Positions 45,774 through 54,786 of a stretch of 64,000 nucleotides of DNA are shown one piece after another. Location of the stretch: the NCBI GenBank assembly GCA_038757945.1, contig JBCDGJ010000001.1, positions 43,151 to 107,150 on the forward strand, in the 5' to 3' direction. The stretch comes from CALHVX01 sp038757945 (GTDB taxonomy: Bacteria; Pseudomonadota; Gammaproteobacteria; Pseudomonadales; Azotimanducaceae). The notes beneath the pieces are model-generated. The model saw nothing but the letters and a program-made list of their open reading frames with translations. It had not been told where the DNA came from and did no database searches. Within the stretch, counting starts at the first letter, position 1, and the number at the start of each line of letters is the position of its first letter. The position numbers and the translations under genes were made by a program.

Positions 45774-46888
45774 GCCACTTTGTGTTTACCGGCGGCGGCA
45801 CCGCTGGACACGTGGTGCCGGCGCTCCCGGTCATGGCCGTGCTGCGCCGCAACGGGCACCGGGTTACGTTCATTGGCAGCAACAGTGGTTACGAGGCGCG
45901 GCTCGTCAGTGCTGCGGCCGATCGGTTCATCGGCGTGCCCGCCGGCAAACTGCGGCGCTACTGGTCCTGGCAGAACCTGCGCGACGTACTGTTCGTGCTG
46001 GCCGGCATCGTGGCGAGCCTGTGGCATCTTGGCCGGCTCCGTCCCCAGGCGGTGTTTTCCAAGGGTGGCTTCGTGAGCCTGCCGGTTGTGCTCGCGGCCT
46101 GGTGCTGGCGGGTGCCGGTGATCGTGCATGAGTCGGATACCAGCCCGGGCCTCGCCAATCGCCTGGCCTATCCCTTCACCCGGACGCTGTGCGTCAACTT
46201 TCCGATTGCGGCAGAACAGTTGGGCTTTCGCGGTCCGGTCGTACATGTCGGCACCCCGCTGCGGGATGCCCTGCTGCATGGCGACGCGGTCCGCGGCCGC
46301 ACGCGGCTGGATCTTTCCGCCGAACGGCCACTGGTGCTCGTAACCGGCGGCAGCCTCGGCGCTGATCGGTTGAACGAAGTCGTTCTGACCGCGGCGCCGG
46401 AGCTCACGCAACGGGTGTTTCTGGTCCACATCTGCGGTCCCGGCAAGTGTCCGCCAGTCACCGAGTGGCCGGTGGGGTATGAGGCTTTCGAATTCCTGAC
46501 CGAAGACTGGGGCGACGTGCTCGCGGCCGCGGATCTGGTCGTTTCCCGCGCCGGTGCCAACACGCTGTTCGAGCTGCTGGCGCTACGGAAGCCCCACATT
46601 CTGGTACCGCTGTCGGCAGCGGTCAGCCGTGGGGATCAGATCGAGAACGCGCGCTACTCGGAGGCACAGGGATACAGCCGGCTGCTCGACGACGACAGCC
46701 TCAACAGCGGGGTGCTGATCGAGACGATTGATGGCGAGCTTGCGACGCTGGATGACCGGCGTCGGGCCATGCAGGCGTTTACCGTGCCGCCGGCGACCGA
46801 GCTGATCGTCGAGCTGCTGCTCGAGGCGGCCGGCGAGGCGGTGGCCGGACCGGGCACGAGACCGAAGCAGACGAAGGACAAGCCTTAA
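45770..46888 (+). CDS. MurG-like glycosyltransferase of the Firmicutes type
   Basis: A 372-residue GT28 family protein. The N-terminal GGGTAGHVVPALPV loop, VFSKGGFVSLPVVLAA, VIVHESDTSPGLANRLAYPF and the C-terminal VVSRAGANTLFELLALRKP are the lipid-linked acceptor and UDP-GlcNAc binding motifs of MurG. The segments GKLRRYWSWQNLRD and HESDTSPGLANR look more like Bacillus-type than Escherichia coli-type MurG. It is outside the division-cell-wall cluster and coupled to hda by an ATGA overlap. It may be a second lipid II synthase, the only one, or a glycosyltransferase for another lipid-linked precursor. Confidence 0.82.
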   Translation: MSHFVFTGGGTAGHVVPALPVMAVLRRNGHRVTFIGSNSGYEARLVSAAADRFIGVPAGKLRRYWSWQNLRDVLFVLAGIVASLWHLGRLRPQAVFSKGGFVSLPVVLAAWCWRVPVIVHESDTSPGLANRLAYPFTRTLCVNFPIAAEQLGFRGPVVHVGTPLRDALLHGDAVRGRTRLDLSAERPLVLVTGGSLGADRLNEVVLTAAPELTQRVFLVHICGPGKCPPVTEWPVGYEAFEFLTEDWGDVLAAADLVVSRAGANTLFELLALRKPHILVPLSAAVSRGDQIENARYSEAQGYSRLLDDDSLNSGVLIETIDGELATLDDRRRAMQAFTVPPATELIVELLLEAAGEAVAGPGTRPKQTKDKP

Positions 46889-46979
46889 GCGACCTCGGCC
46901 GCTGTGCCGGACCACCCCGTCTGGCTGAGTTGAGGGTGAGCAATCGGGCTGCCACAGAAACCGGAGATTGAGAGTTGCC

Positions 46980-48164
46980 ATGTACCGCATCAAGACACTG
47001 AACCAGATCGCCGTTCGCGGCCTCGATCGTTTTCCTCGCGATCAATACGAGGTCGCCGGTGAGTTCGCCGAGCCGGATGCGCTGATCCTGCGCAGCCACA
47101 GGCTCGACAGCGCTGACCTGACGCCGTCGCTGCGGGCGATCGCGCGAGCGGGCGCTGGCGTCAACAACGTGCCGGTGGACGCGTGCTCCACCGCCGGGAT
47201 CGTCGTTTTCAATACGCCCGGCGCAAACGCGAACTCGGTGAAGGAACTCGTGTTGGGAACGGCACTGATGTCGACCCGCGAGCTGATGGAGGGTGTGGCG
47301 TTTGTGCGCGGACTTGATGCCGACTTGCCCGCGGATGAGCTGAACACGCGGGTGGAGGCTGAAAAGAAGCGCTTCAAGGGGACCGAGCTGGCCGGCAAGA
47401 CCCTCGGCGTCGTTGGCCTTGGCGCGATCGGTTCACGGGTCGCCGAGGCTGCGCTGGCGCTCGACATGAACGTGCTTGGCTACGATCCTGCGATTTCCGT
47501 GGACGCCGCATGGCGCCTCCCGAGCCGCGTGGAGCGGATGCAGAATCTGACTAGCCTGTTCAATCGCAGCGACTACGTGACCCTGCACGTACCGCTGTTG
47601 CCGCAGACCCGGGGGCTGGTCAACGCGGACAGCCTGCGTGCCTTCAAACGCGGTGCGGTGCTCATCAACTTTGCGCGCGAGCCCATCGTCGAGGCAGGCG
47701 CCTTGCGCCAGGCCTTGGACGACGGCCAGATCGCACGCTACATCGCCGATTTTCCGGTGCCGGAGCTGATGGCTCACCCGCGGGTGCTGCTGACGCCGCA
47801 CCTTGGCGCGAGCACGGCAGAGGCCGAGGAAAACTGTGCCGTGATGGCCGCGGAGCAGCTCAAGGACTTTCTGGAGCAGGGCAACATCCGTAACTCCGTG
47901 AACTTCCCGACCATGCATCTTGATCCGGCGGAGGGTTTCCGCCTGGCCGTCATCAACAAAAACGTGCCCGGCATGATCGGTGAGATCACCTCGGCGCTGG
48001 CGAGCCATCGCATCAACGTGCTCGACATGCTGAACCGCAGCCGCGATGAGCTGGCCTACAGCCTGCTGGACTGCTCGGAACCGCTGTCGGAGGCGGTGCT
48101 CGAGCAGATCCGCAGCGTCGACAGCGTCATCAGCGTACGGGCCTTCCGGGATGCCGGTACCTGA
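46980..48164 (+). CDS. serA: D-3-phosphoglycerate dehydrogenase with C-terminal ACT domain
   Basis: A 394-residue D-2-hydroxyacid dehydrogenase. The NAD-binding motif is GVVGLGAIGSRVAEAA; the catalytic Arg lies in INFAREPIVEAG and the His in LTPHLGASTAEAEENCA. The C-terminus (AVINKNVPGMIGEITSAL) is an ACT domain, the serine-binding regulatory module. The annotated role is the first step of serine synthesis. The start at 46980 (MYRIKTLNQIAVRG) gives the family N-terminus. A 91-bp gap separates it from the MurG-like gene. Confidence 0.9.
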   Translation: MYRIKTLNQIAVRGLDRFPRDQYEVAGEFAEPDALILRSHRLDSADLTPSLRAIARAGAGVNNVPVDACSTAGIVVFNTPGANANSVKELVLGTALMSTRELMEGVAFVRGLDADLPADELNTRVEAEKKRFKGTELAGKTLGVVGLGAIGSRVAEAALALDMNVLGYDPAISVDAAWRLPSRVERMQNLTSLFNRSDYVTLHVPLLPQTRGLVNADSLRAFKRGAVLINFAREPIVEAGALRQALDDGQIARYIADFPVPELMAHPRVLLTPHLGASTAEAEENCAVMAAEQLKDFLEQGNIRNSVNFPTMHLDPAEGFRLAVINKNVPGMIGEITSALASHRINVLDMLNRSRDELAYSLLDCSEPLSEAVLEQIRSVDSVISVRAFRDAGT

Positions 48165-48203
48165 CGGCTGTTAGACTGTGACCTTCTAAAGCGGAGCGCG
48201 CGG

Positions 48204-48971
48204 ATGCCGACCTTCGACAGCGGTGGCACGAACATCTACTACGAAGTGCATGGCGAGGGGCCGCCGGTGCTGCTGACCCACGGTTACTCGGCCACGGCGC
48301 AGATGTGGCGCCCGCAGCTCGAAGCACTGGGCCGTAGCCATCAGCTCATCGTCTGGGATATCCGTGGACACGGGCACAGTGCGGTACCGGCAGACCCCAG
48401 CGAGCTGACGGAAGCCCATGCGGTCGCCGACATGACCCGCCTGCTTGATCATCTAGGCATCGAACGGGCCGTCATCGGCGGCCTGTCGCTCGGAGGGTAT
48501 CTGTCCCTGGCGTTTCAGCTCCGTCATCCGGACCGCACGCAAGCGCTGCTGATCATTGATACCGGGCCGGGCTTCAAGAAGGACGCGGCCCGGGAGGCCT
48601 GGAACCGGCAAGCGAATGCCATGGCGGACGAGATTGCGGCCAAAGGTGTCGGCGCGCTCAGCGACCGTTCGGCCGAGATGGCAACCAGCCAGCACGATGA
48701 CCTTTCAGGGGTTGTCCTCGCCGGCCGCACGCTGCTCACCCAGTACAATCCCAGCGTCATCGAATCCCTGCCGCACATTGGTTGTCCGAGCCTGGTTGTG
48801 GTCGGCGCCCTGGACGAGCCGTTCCTGGCCGCGTCCAGCTACATGGCCGGCAAGATTCCGGATGCGCGGCTGGAAGTTGTTGCTGATGCCGGACACGCCG
48901 TCAACATCGACCAGCCGGCAGCCTTCAATGCCGTCGTCGGCAGCTTTCTCCGGGGGCTGGATCCTGCGTGA
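48204..48971 (+). CDS. Alpha/beta hydrolase
   Basis: A 255-residue alpha/beta hydrolase. VLLTHGYSATAQMW is the oxyanion-hole loop, IGGLSLGGYLSLAF the nucleophile elbow (Ser near 95), LVVVGALDEPF the acid-bearing strand and DAGHAVNIDQP the terminal His. A ribosome-like GGAG precedes the ATG. Its stop overlaps the start of the MFS transporter (GTGA), so hydrolase and transporter are co-translated; the pairing suggests processing and export of one compound. The substrate is unknown. Confidence 0.87.
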   Translation: MPTFDSGGTNIYYEVHGEGPPVLLTHGYSATAQMWRPQLEALGRSHQLIVWDIRGHGHSAVPADPSELTEAHAVADMTRLLDHLGIERAVIGGLSLGGYLSLAFQLRHPDRTQALLIIDTGPGFKKDAAREAWNRQANAMADEIAAKGVGALSDRSAEMATSQHDDLSGVVLAGRTLLTQYNPSVIESLPHIGCPSLVVVGALDEPFLAASSYMAGKIPDARLEVVADAGHAVNIDQPAAFNAVVGSFLRGLDPA

Positions 48972-50632
48972 GCACGCCGGCACGGAAGCCTTCGGCGGAT
49001 CCGGCCGCAGGTCGCCGAATTCCCGCTTCCTCGGCCCTCGCCCCGCTGCGGCACGGCAGCTACCGCAACCTCTGGCTGGCCAACATCCTCTCGAGCTTTG
49101 GCGGGCTGGTGCAGGGGGTCGGTGCAGCCTGGCTGATGACCCAGCTCACAAGCCAGGCCGACATCATTGCGCTGGTGCAGGCAACGACCACGCTGCCGAT
49201 CATGCTGCTGTCGCCCCTCTCCGGGGCCATTGCCGACAGCTACGACCGGCGCCGGGTCATGTTGTCCGCGCAGTGGTTCATGTTCGCGGTCTCGGCGCTT
49301 CTGGTGATCGTGGTCTGGACCGGGTGGATCAATGAGTGGCTCCTGCTGGGCCTGACCTTTCTCATCGGCTGCGGGGTGGCCATCAATCAGCCCTCCTGGC
49401 AGGCGACGGTCGGCGATGTGGTGCCGAAGCAGGAGCTGCCCCAGGCGGTGCTGCTGAATGGGGCCGGCTACAACGTGACACGCAGCGTTGCGCCGGCAAT
49501 TGGCGGTGCGATCGTTGCCAGCGCCGGCGCAGCGGCCGCCTTTGCGGTGAATGCGGTGAGCTACTTCGGCCTGATCCTGGCGTTGAGCCTCTGGCGCGGC
49601 GCGCCGCGGGTCAGCCGCACCAGCGAGCCGCTGCGGACGGCGATCGGTACCGGAGCACGCTACGTTGCGCTGTCACCGCACCTCGTGGTCATCATGTTCC
49701 GCGGCCTGCTGTTTGGCCTCAGCGCCATCGCCGTGCTGGCGCTGCTGCCACTCATTGCGCAGCGTCTGCTCAACGGGACTGCCGTGACCTATGGGCTGCT
49801 GCTCGGCTGCTTCGGTATTGGCGCTGTGATTGGTGCCTTCAATTCCCGACGCCTGGCAGATCGCTTCACGGTCGAGCAACTCATCCGCCGCACTTCGTTC
49901 GCCTTCGCGATCGCTACCCTGGCCTGTGCGTTTAGCCGAACCCTCTGGTTCACCGGTCCGTTCCTGGTGCTTGCCGGGATGGCCTGGGTGCTGTCCCTGG
50001 CCCAGCTCAACACGGCCGTGCAGCTGTCCACGCCGCGCTGGGTCGTGGGGCGTGCCCTGTCGTTCTATCAGATGGCCACCTTTGGGGGCATGGCTGGGGG
50101 AGCCTGGCTCTGGGGGGCGATTACGGAAAGCTACGACCTGCCGCTGGCGCTGGCTGCCGCAGCGGGAGCGACAGTGCTGACGGCGCTCGCTGGCCTGCTG
50201 CTGCCGCTGCCGGACCGGTTGGAACGAAACCTTGATCCGCTCGGGCGCTGGCGTGAGCCTGAGCTGGCCCTCGATCTGAAGCCGCGCAGCGGGCCGGTCG
50301 TGATCGCCGTGCACTACGAGCTTGAAGATAATCAGTCCGACGCGTTCCTGGCCCTGATGCACGTCCGCAAGCGGAATCGCAGCCGCAACGGTGCCCGCCG
50401 CTGGAGCCTGCGCCGGGATCTCGAGCAGCGAACGCACTGGTACGAGGAGTTCCAGTTCCCGACCTGGGCCGACTACCTGCGGTTCCACGAACGGACGACC
50501 CATGATGATGCTGCGGTAGGGCAGGACGTCCGGGCGCTGCTGAAACCCGGCCGTGAGCCGGAGGTGCGGCGGTCGCTGCTGCGCGATCCCGCCGCCACGG
50601 GAACGGAACCGGGTATCGGCTACGACGCTTAG
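48968..50632 (+). CDS. MFS transporter (EntS/DUF894 type) with C-terminal soluble domain
   Basis: A 554-residue protein: twelve predicted membrane helices (about 25-425), with the MFS loop GAIADSYDRRRVML, then a soluble C-terminal domain of about 120 residues (VVIAVHYELEDNQSDAFLAL, then HWYEEFQFPTWADYLRFHER) resembling a ferredoxin-like antibiotic-monooxygenase fold. Such fusions belong to the enterobactin-exporter-like MFS_3 group. It is translated with the upstream hydrolase and ends in a 4-bp convergent overlap with mnmC. A paralog with the same fused domain lies at the right edge of the window. Confidence 0.86.
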   Translation: MSTPARKPSADPAAGRRIPASSALAPLRHGSYRNLWLANILSSFGGLVQGVGAAWLMTQLTSQADIIALVQATTTLPIMLLSPLSGAIADSYDRRRVMLSAQWFMFAVSALLVIVVWTGWINEWLLLGLTFLIGCGVAINQPSWQATVGDVVPKQELPQAVLLNGAGYNVTRSVAPAIGGAIVASAGAAAAFAVNAVSYFGLILALSLWRGAPRVSRTSEPLRTAIGTGARYVALSPHLVVIMFRGLLFGLSAIAVLALLPLIAQRLLNGTAVTYGLLLGCFGIGAVIGAFNSRRLADRFTVEQLIRRTSFAFAIATLACAFSRTLWFTGPFLVLAGMAWVLSLAQLNTAVQLSTPRWVVGRALSFYQMATFGGMAGGAWLWGAITESYDLPLALAAAAGATVLTALAGLLLPLPDRLERNLDPLGRWREPELALDLKPRSGPVVIAVHYELEDNQSDAFLALMHVRKRNRSRNGARRWSLRRDLEQRTHWYEEFQFPTWADYLRFHERTTHDDAAVGQDVRALLKPGREPEVRRSLLRDPAATGTEPGIGYDA

Positions 50633-52545
50633 CGGCCTGCTGACCACTGCGGTTGTGCACCGCGCCACGGACCGCGGCGGTGCTGGCGATCGATGAAGCG
50701 TCGGGCATCGAGCGTGCGCTCCTGTGCCGGGCTCAACGGCGGCACCTGGCCGAGCAGCCGGCTCACCAGCACGGCCGCCGCCAGCGGCGCCTGCGTCAGC
50801 CCCTGGGAACCGAAACCGAGGCTGATCAGCGGCAGGTCCGCCGTCGGCTGTCCATCCGCCTGGTAGAGCAGGCCGACCACGGGTTGCCGGTCCGAGGTTG
50901 TGAGCCGTAGCCCGCGGTGGCGCCCGCGCCAGCCCGGGCGCTGTTCGCCGGGCAGCTGCTGGAGGTTGGCTGCTGTCGCGTCCGCCGGCGCCCAGGGCCG
51001 GTACTCGTAGTTACCGCCGACCAGCACTTCGCCGGGCCGTGCTGGATCCGGAACGCAATAGCCGGCGCCCACTAGCGCAGCCGTTGGCGCGCTTGTTACT
51101 CTGACGCGATCAAGCTGGCCGCCGAGCGGTGCCAGCTCGAGAAACCGTGCCGCGGGCAGCTGCCCGATTCGGCTGCCGACCGTGAGGCAGCGCAGCGCCG
51201 GACTGGCGCGCGTGAGATCGATCGGTCGGTGCCAGTGCGCATCGATGAGCGGATGATCGAGCAACGCCTGAATCAGCAGCTGCGGACGTACGATCCAGGC
51301 TTCGGGAAACCAGAGGCCCAGCGCCCGGCTGGCCTGGGGCGCGAAGCCCCGGCACAACGCCTCGAGTGCTGCGCCGCTCAGCGGCTGACACCAGCTGTCC
51401 TGACCGTAGAGCGATGCGAGGCGCTCGAGCTTGGCGAGCCCGTCATCGCCGCTGGCTAGCTGCAGGCAGCCGGGGGGTGGCGCGGCGCTGGCCGCAGCGG
51501 TGGATTGGCCAACCGCCAGAAACGGAGCCAGGTAGTGACTGCTGTAGAGCTGTGCCAGCGCGCGTTGCGCGGCAGCGGGACTGCCATCTGCCAGCAGGCG
51601 CGCGTGCGCCACCACCGCCGGTAGCCGGCTGGCGCCCATGGGTCCCGGTCCGGCATCGAAGATGCGGCACGGCAGTCCGGCGTCTGCCAGGTGGCGGGCG
51701 AGCAGGGCGCCGGCTATCCCGGCGCCGATGACTTCAACCGGCGCCGCGCGAGCGCGCTGCAACAGGCTCTGCCAGCAGTCGCGCACCTTGCGCTCGACAA
51801 CGTTGGCTTCGGGCTTTGCAGCGCTGTCCGGTGCGTGGCGGAGGATCCCGGCGAGCGATTCGCGCTTGTAAGGACGCTGGTCCACCCGCCGCATCTCGAA
51901 GCCGCCCTCGGCGAGGGCGCGGCGTACGCGGCCGGCGGCGGTGAAGGTGGTGACGACCGTATCCTCCCGGGACAGTACCGGCAGCTGGGTCAGCAGCGCC
52001 GGATCCCAGAGCTCCGGATTGCGGTCCGGAGCGAAGCCATCGAGCAGCCACAGATCGACAGGCTGGCGCTGGCGGCCGTTAAGCTGCGCCAGCATTTCGG
52101 CCGCCGTGCCCCAGAACAGGCTCAGCACAATGCGCCCGCCCGCCAGCGTGCGCCGATGCCAGCCAGGGACCAGCGGCGGATACAGGTTTTCCAGCTCGCG
52201 GTAGCCGTTCGACGTTCGCGCGCGCTGGCGGACGACGCGGTTCCAATCTGCGGCAGCGAGGGGGTGCAGCTCGCAGCTCAGGTAGTGCAGCCGGGGTCGT
52301 GCGCTGCCGCGCCAGCGGTCGAGCAGTACGGCCAGATTCAGCGCCGTGCCGAAGCCGAACTCGGCAATGGTCAGCGTCTGCCGCTCGGCGAGCAGGCCGT
52401 CGAGATCGGCCGGCTGATAGAACACGCGGTTTACCTCCCCGGGGCCATCGGGGGAGTGGTAGATGTCCTGGTAGTCGGTCGCGAAGGGCTCGTCATCGCG
52501 CCAGGCGAGCCGTGCGGGCCGCAGCGGGTCGGATCGGTTGATCAT
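50629..52545 (-). CDS. mnmC: Bifunctional tRNA 5-methylaminomethyl-2-thiouridine enzyme MnmC
   Basis: A 638-residue two-domain enzyme for wobble uridine 34. The N-terminal methyltransferase shows IAEFGFGTALNLAVLL and the catalytic-face motif LWLLDGFAPDRNPELW. The C-terminal FAD-dependent oxidoreductase begins VEVIGAGIAGALLARHLADA and ends with GFGSQGLTQAPLAA. It removes the carboxymethyl group and then methylates the amine. The start MINRSDPLRPARLAW gives the family N-terminus. It lies 19 bp behind the sulfurtransferase gene, which may be the same operon. Confidence 0.95.
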   Translation of the reverse strand: MINRSDPLRPARLAWRDDEPFATDYQDIYHSPDGPGEVNRVFYQPADLDGLLAERQTLTIAEFGFGTALNLAVLLDRWRGSARPRLHYLSCELHPLAAADWNRVVRQRARTSNGYRELENLYPPLVPGWHRRTLAGGRIVLSLFWGTAAEMLAQLNGRQRQPVDLWLLDGFAPDRNPELWDPALLTQLPVLSREDTVVTTFTAAGRVRRALAEGGFEMRRVDQRPYKRESLAGILRHAPDSAAKPEANVVERKVRDCWQSLLQRARAAPVEVIGAGIAGALLARHLADAGLPCRIFDAGPGPMGASRLPAVVAHARLLADGSPAAAQRALAQLYSSHYLAPFLAVGQSTAAASAAPPPGCLQLASGDDGLAKLERLASLYGQDSWCQPLSGAALEALCRGFAPQASRALGLWFPEAWIVRPQLLIQALLDHPLIDAHWHRPIDLTRASPALRCLTVGSRIGQLPAARFLELAPLGGQLDRVRVTSAPTAALVGAGYCVPDPARPGEVLVGGNYEYRPWAPADATAANLQQLPGEQRPGWRGRHRGLRLTTSDRQPVVGLLYQADGQPTADLPLISLGFGSQGLTQAPLAAAVLVSRLLGQVPPLSPAQERTLDARRFIDRQHRRGPWRGAQPQWSAGR

Positions 52546-52564
52546 GGGTCGTTTGAGCGGCGCT

Positions 52565-53398
52565 TCAGGGCGCGCGCGGGCGCTCCGGATCGACGATCCA
52601 CTCGCTCCAGGAGCCTGGGTACAGCAACGGTTCCGGCTGCCCCGCATGAACCATGGCCAGCGCATTGTGCGCGGCGGTGACGCCCGAGCCGCAGTAGAGG
52701 ACCGTATCGACCGGACAGGGGCCGAGCTCGAGAGCCAGCGCCGACGCTGCTTTGAAACTGCCGCTGTCGTCCAGATTGCGCTGAAAGGGGCGGCATTCGG
52801 CGCCGGGAATGTGGCCGGCGACGGGATCGATCGGCTCCTCCTCGCCGCGGAAACGGGCTTCGGTGCGCGCATCCATGAGTTTCAGGGTCGGCTGCTCGAG
52901 GCGCCGCAGCAGTCCTCGGGCGTCAATGCGTCGGGTCAGCGGTGGCCGTTCGCTGAAGCTGCCCGCCGTGACGGAGACCGCCGATCCGCTGTCCAGCCCC
53001 TCGTCGGGAACACGTGCCTGCCAGGCCGCCAGGCCACCGTCGAGCACGGCGCTGGCACGATGCCCAAGCCAGCGGCAGAGCCACCAGGCGCGCGCGGCAA
53101 AGGCGCCGCCGGCGTCGTCGTAGAACACCAGCTGCGAGGCATCGTTGGCGCCGGCGTGGCGGATCCGGTCCCGCAGCGCGGTCCGGTCCGGCAGGGGATG
53201 GCGGCCACCGGCGCCCGCGGGTGCTGCCAGATCGGCGTCGAGGTCGAGACGCTGTGCGCCCGGCAGATGTCCCTCGGCAAAGGCCCCGGCCGCCCAGCCG
53301 GGATCGCCAAGGCGCGCGCGGCAATCGAACACAACCAGATCGGCACCCTCGGCGCGGAGTCGTTCAAGGTCAGCAGGGCTGACGATAGTCGTGTACAT
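52565..53398 (-). CDS. sseA: 3-mercaptopyruvate-type sulfurtransferase
   Basis: A 277-residue protein of two rhodanese domains. The catalytic loop YCGSGVTAAHNALA carries the CGSGVT signature of mercaptopyruvate sulfurtransferases rather than the CRKG of thiosulfate enzymes. The linker DAGGAFAARAWWLCRWLGH and LKLMDARTEARFRGEEEPID are family segments. It transfers sulfur to thiol acceptors or cyanide. Its position just upstream of mnmC may link it loosely to tRNA sulfur modification, but that is inference. Confidence 0.92.
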   Translation of the reverse strand: MYTTIVSPADLERLRAEGADLVVFDCRARLGDPGWAAGAFAEGHLPGAQRLDLDADLAAPAGAGGRHPLPDRTALRDRIRHAGANDASQLVFYDDAGGAFAARAWWLCRWLGHRASAVLDGGLAAWQARVPDEGLDSGSAVSVTAGSFSERPPLTRRIDARGLLRRLEQPTLKLMDARTEARFRGEEEPIDPVAGHIPGAECRPFQRNLDDSGSFKAASALALELGPCPVDTVLYCGSGVTAAHNALAMVHAGQPEPLLYPGSWSEWIVDPERPRAP

Positions 53399-53498
53399 GG
53401 TTAGGCCGTCCTGGGTTGCTGGATCTGCGTTAGGGTTTGCTGGGCACAGGGCGTTCGTTCCAGATCGCCGCCGCTTCGGTGGAGCATGCCACCGGTGG

Positions 53499-53969
53499 TC
53501 AGCCCGGTTGGCGGTGCCGCAACTCGAACGACCACCAGTGATCGGGCCGTGGCGATGGCTCGCGCCCGATTTTCTGCAGCCGGGCAGACCAGGCCCGATC
53601 CAGCATGCCGGGATCGGTCACGCGCTCCAGCCAGACCGGATATACGGTTCCTGCTGCCCGCAACCGGCCTGCTGGATGAGTCAGAGCATCTGCGGACCAG
53701 CGTTTGCCCGCACAGTTGGCGCAACTGATATAGAGCCGTCCATCGTCGGCCATGCAGTTCAGGTTGATGGAATGCGGGCGCCAGGTGGTGACCTGCAGCT
53801 GACAGAGCGGCACCTCGTCACGATTGTTGATAAACGACCAGTCGCTGACCGGCTCGGCTGCGACTTCGCCCAGCAGCCAGGCGCCGGGGACCCGTTCGCA
53901 GGGACAGACGCTGGTGTAGATGCCGCCTCCGACGATTACGAGACCGATGCCGAGAATCAGCCACTTCAT
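53499..53969 (-). CDS. Membrane-anchored hypothetical protein, possible split-barrel flavin-binding fold
   Basis: A 156-residue protein with one N-terminal hydrophobic segment (MKWLILGIGLVIVGGGIYTS), followed by CPCERVPGAWLLG and a compact domain: DWSFINNRDEVPLCQLQVTT, NLNCMADDGRLYISCANCAG and the aromatic tail PRPDHWWSFELRHRQ. The pattern of strands resembles pyridoxamine-phosphate-oxidase-like split barrels, but I do not recognise a named family. The CxC and CxxC pairs could bind metal or form disulfides. AAGGAG precedes the chosen ATG. It follows the DUF3667-like gene on the same strand by 76 bp. Confidence 0.6.
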   Translation of the reverse strand: MKWLILGIGLVIVGGGIYTSVCPCERVPGAWLLGEVAAEPVSDWSFINNRDEVPLCQLQVTTWRPHSINLNCMADDGRLYISCANCAGKRWSADALTHPAGRLRAAGTVYPVWLERVTDPGMLDRAWSARLQKIGREPSPRPDHWWSFELRHRQPG

Positions 53970-54045
53970 CTGCACGACTCCTTTTCCTCGAGGATGGGAA
54001 TCATAACGTGCCGGCTCCCTCCGGTTCAGGGCCCCCAGCGGGCTC

Positions 54046-54786
54046 TCAGGGCGTTGATATACGGCGGGTAAAGGGGTGTGCTGGCGAGGGGAGCGGGAAG
54101 ACTCCATGGGCAAACTGCATCGACCCTGGAGCTACGACAAAACGCGCGGGGTAGAACGCCTTCAGCAGCAGCGCAAAGAGCGGCAGCAGCACAAAGGCTG
54201 CCAGCGGCAGGTTGTCGATAAGGCTTTGGCTGGTACCGCTCGGGTCAGCCCGAAAGGCTGCGACCCACTGTCCGAGTGCCTGCTCAAGGCTGCTCTTGTT
54301 GAGATCGCTGACGGACTCCGTTGAATCCTCTGGCGTTGCCGCGGGTGATGGGGATCCGGCCCGCGGCTGCTCAAGCGCCTCTTCCAGGGTCTGGCGGTCA
54401 GCCGGGTCCAGTTCACTCAGCAACTGTTCCGAGTCTTCTTCGAAACTCAGCTCAAAGCCGGTGGTGGTGGAGAGCAGAAAAAAGAACACCAGGCTGCTGG
54501 CCAGGTAGAGCCGAATGGGCGTGAGATAACTGGCTCGTCGGTCCGCAAAAAACTCGACGGTCAGCACTCCCGGCCGAAGCAGCAGCAGCCGCAGGCTCTT
54601 GAGCACCCGGCCATCAACTTCGAACAGCTCGCCGAGGAACTCGAACAACACCCGATGCAGCGCCTGGCGGTAGCTGCGCTGGCGCTGGCCGCAGGCGGAA
54701 CAGTATTCGCCTGTGACTGGTTCCCCGCAGTTGGGGCAGCGCGGCCGCGGCGCAGTTCCGGCGCTTTGAGCGAGTTCTCCTGCCAT
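54046..54786 (-). CDS. DUF3667-like membrane protein with an atypical C-terminus
   Basis: A protein of about 246 residues. The N-terminal zinc ribbon PRCPNCGEPVTGEYCSACGQ is followed by a long amphipathic helix (FEFLGELFEVDGRVLKSLRL), a membrane segment near LTPIRLYLASSLVFFFLLS, an acidic Ser/Pro-rich loop and a second membrane segment LAAFVLLPLFALLLKAFYPA. Homologs normally continue with two or three further membrane helices; here the sequence turns into about 30 unrelated residues and stops. It may be truncated by mutation, or a short variant. The start MAGELAQSAG is chosen over an ATG nine bases upstream. Confidence 0.65.
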   Translation of the reverse strand: MAGELAQSAGTAPRPRCPNCGEPVTGEYCSACGQRQRSYRQALHRVLFEFLGELFEVDGRVLKSLRLLLLRPGVLTVEFFADRRASYLTPIRLYLASSLVFFFLLSTTTGFELSFEEDSEQLLSELDPADRQTLEEALEQPRAGSPSPAATPEDSTESVSDLNKSSLEQALGQWVAAFRADPSGTSQSLIDNLPLAAFVLLPLFALLLKAFYPARFVVAPGSMQFAHGVFPLPSPAHPFTRRISTP

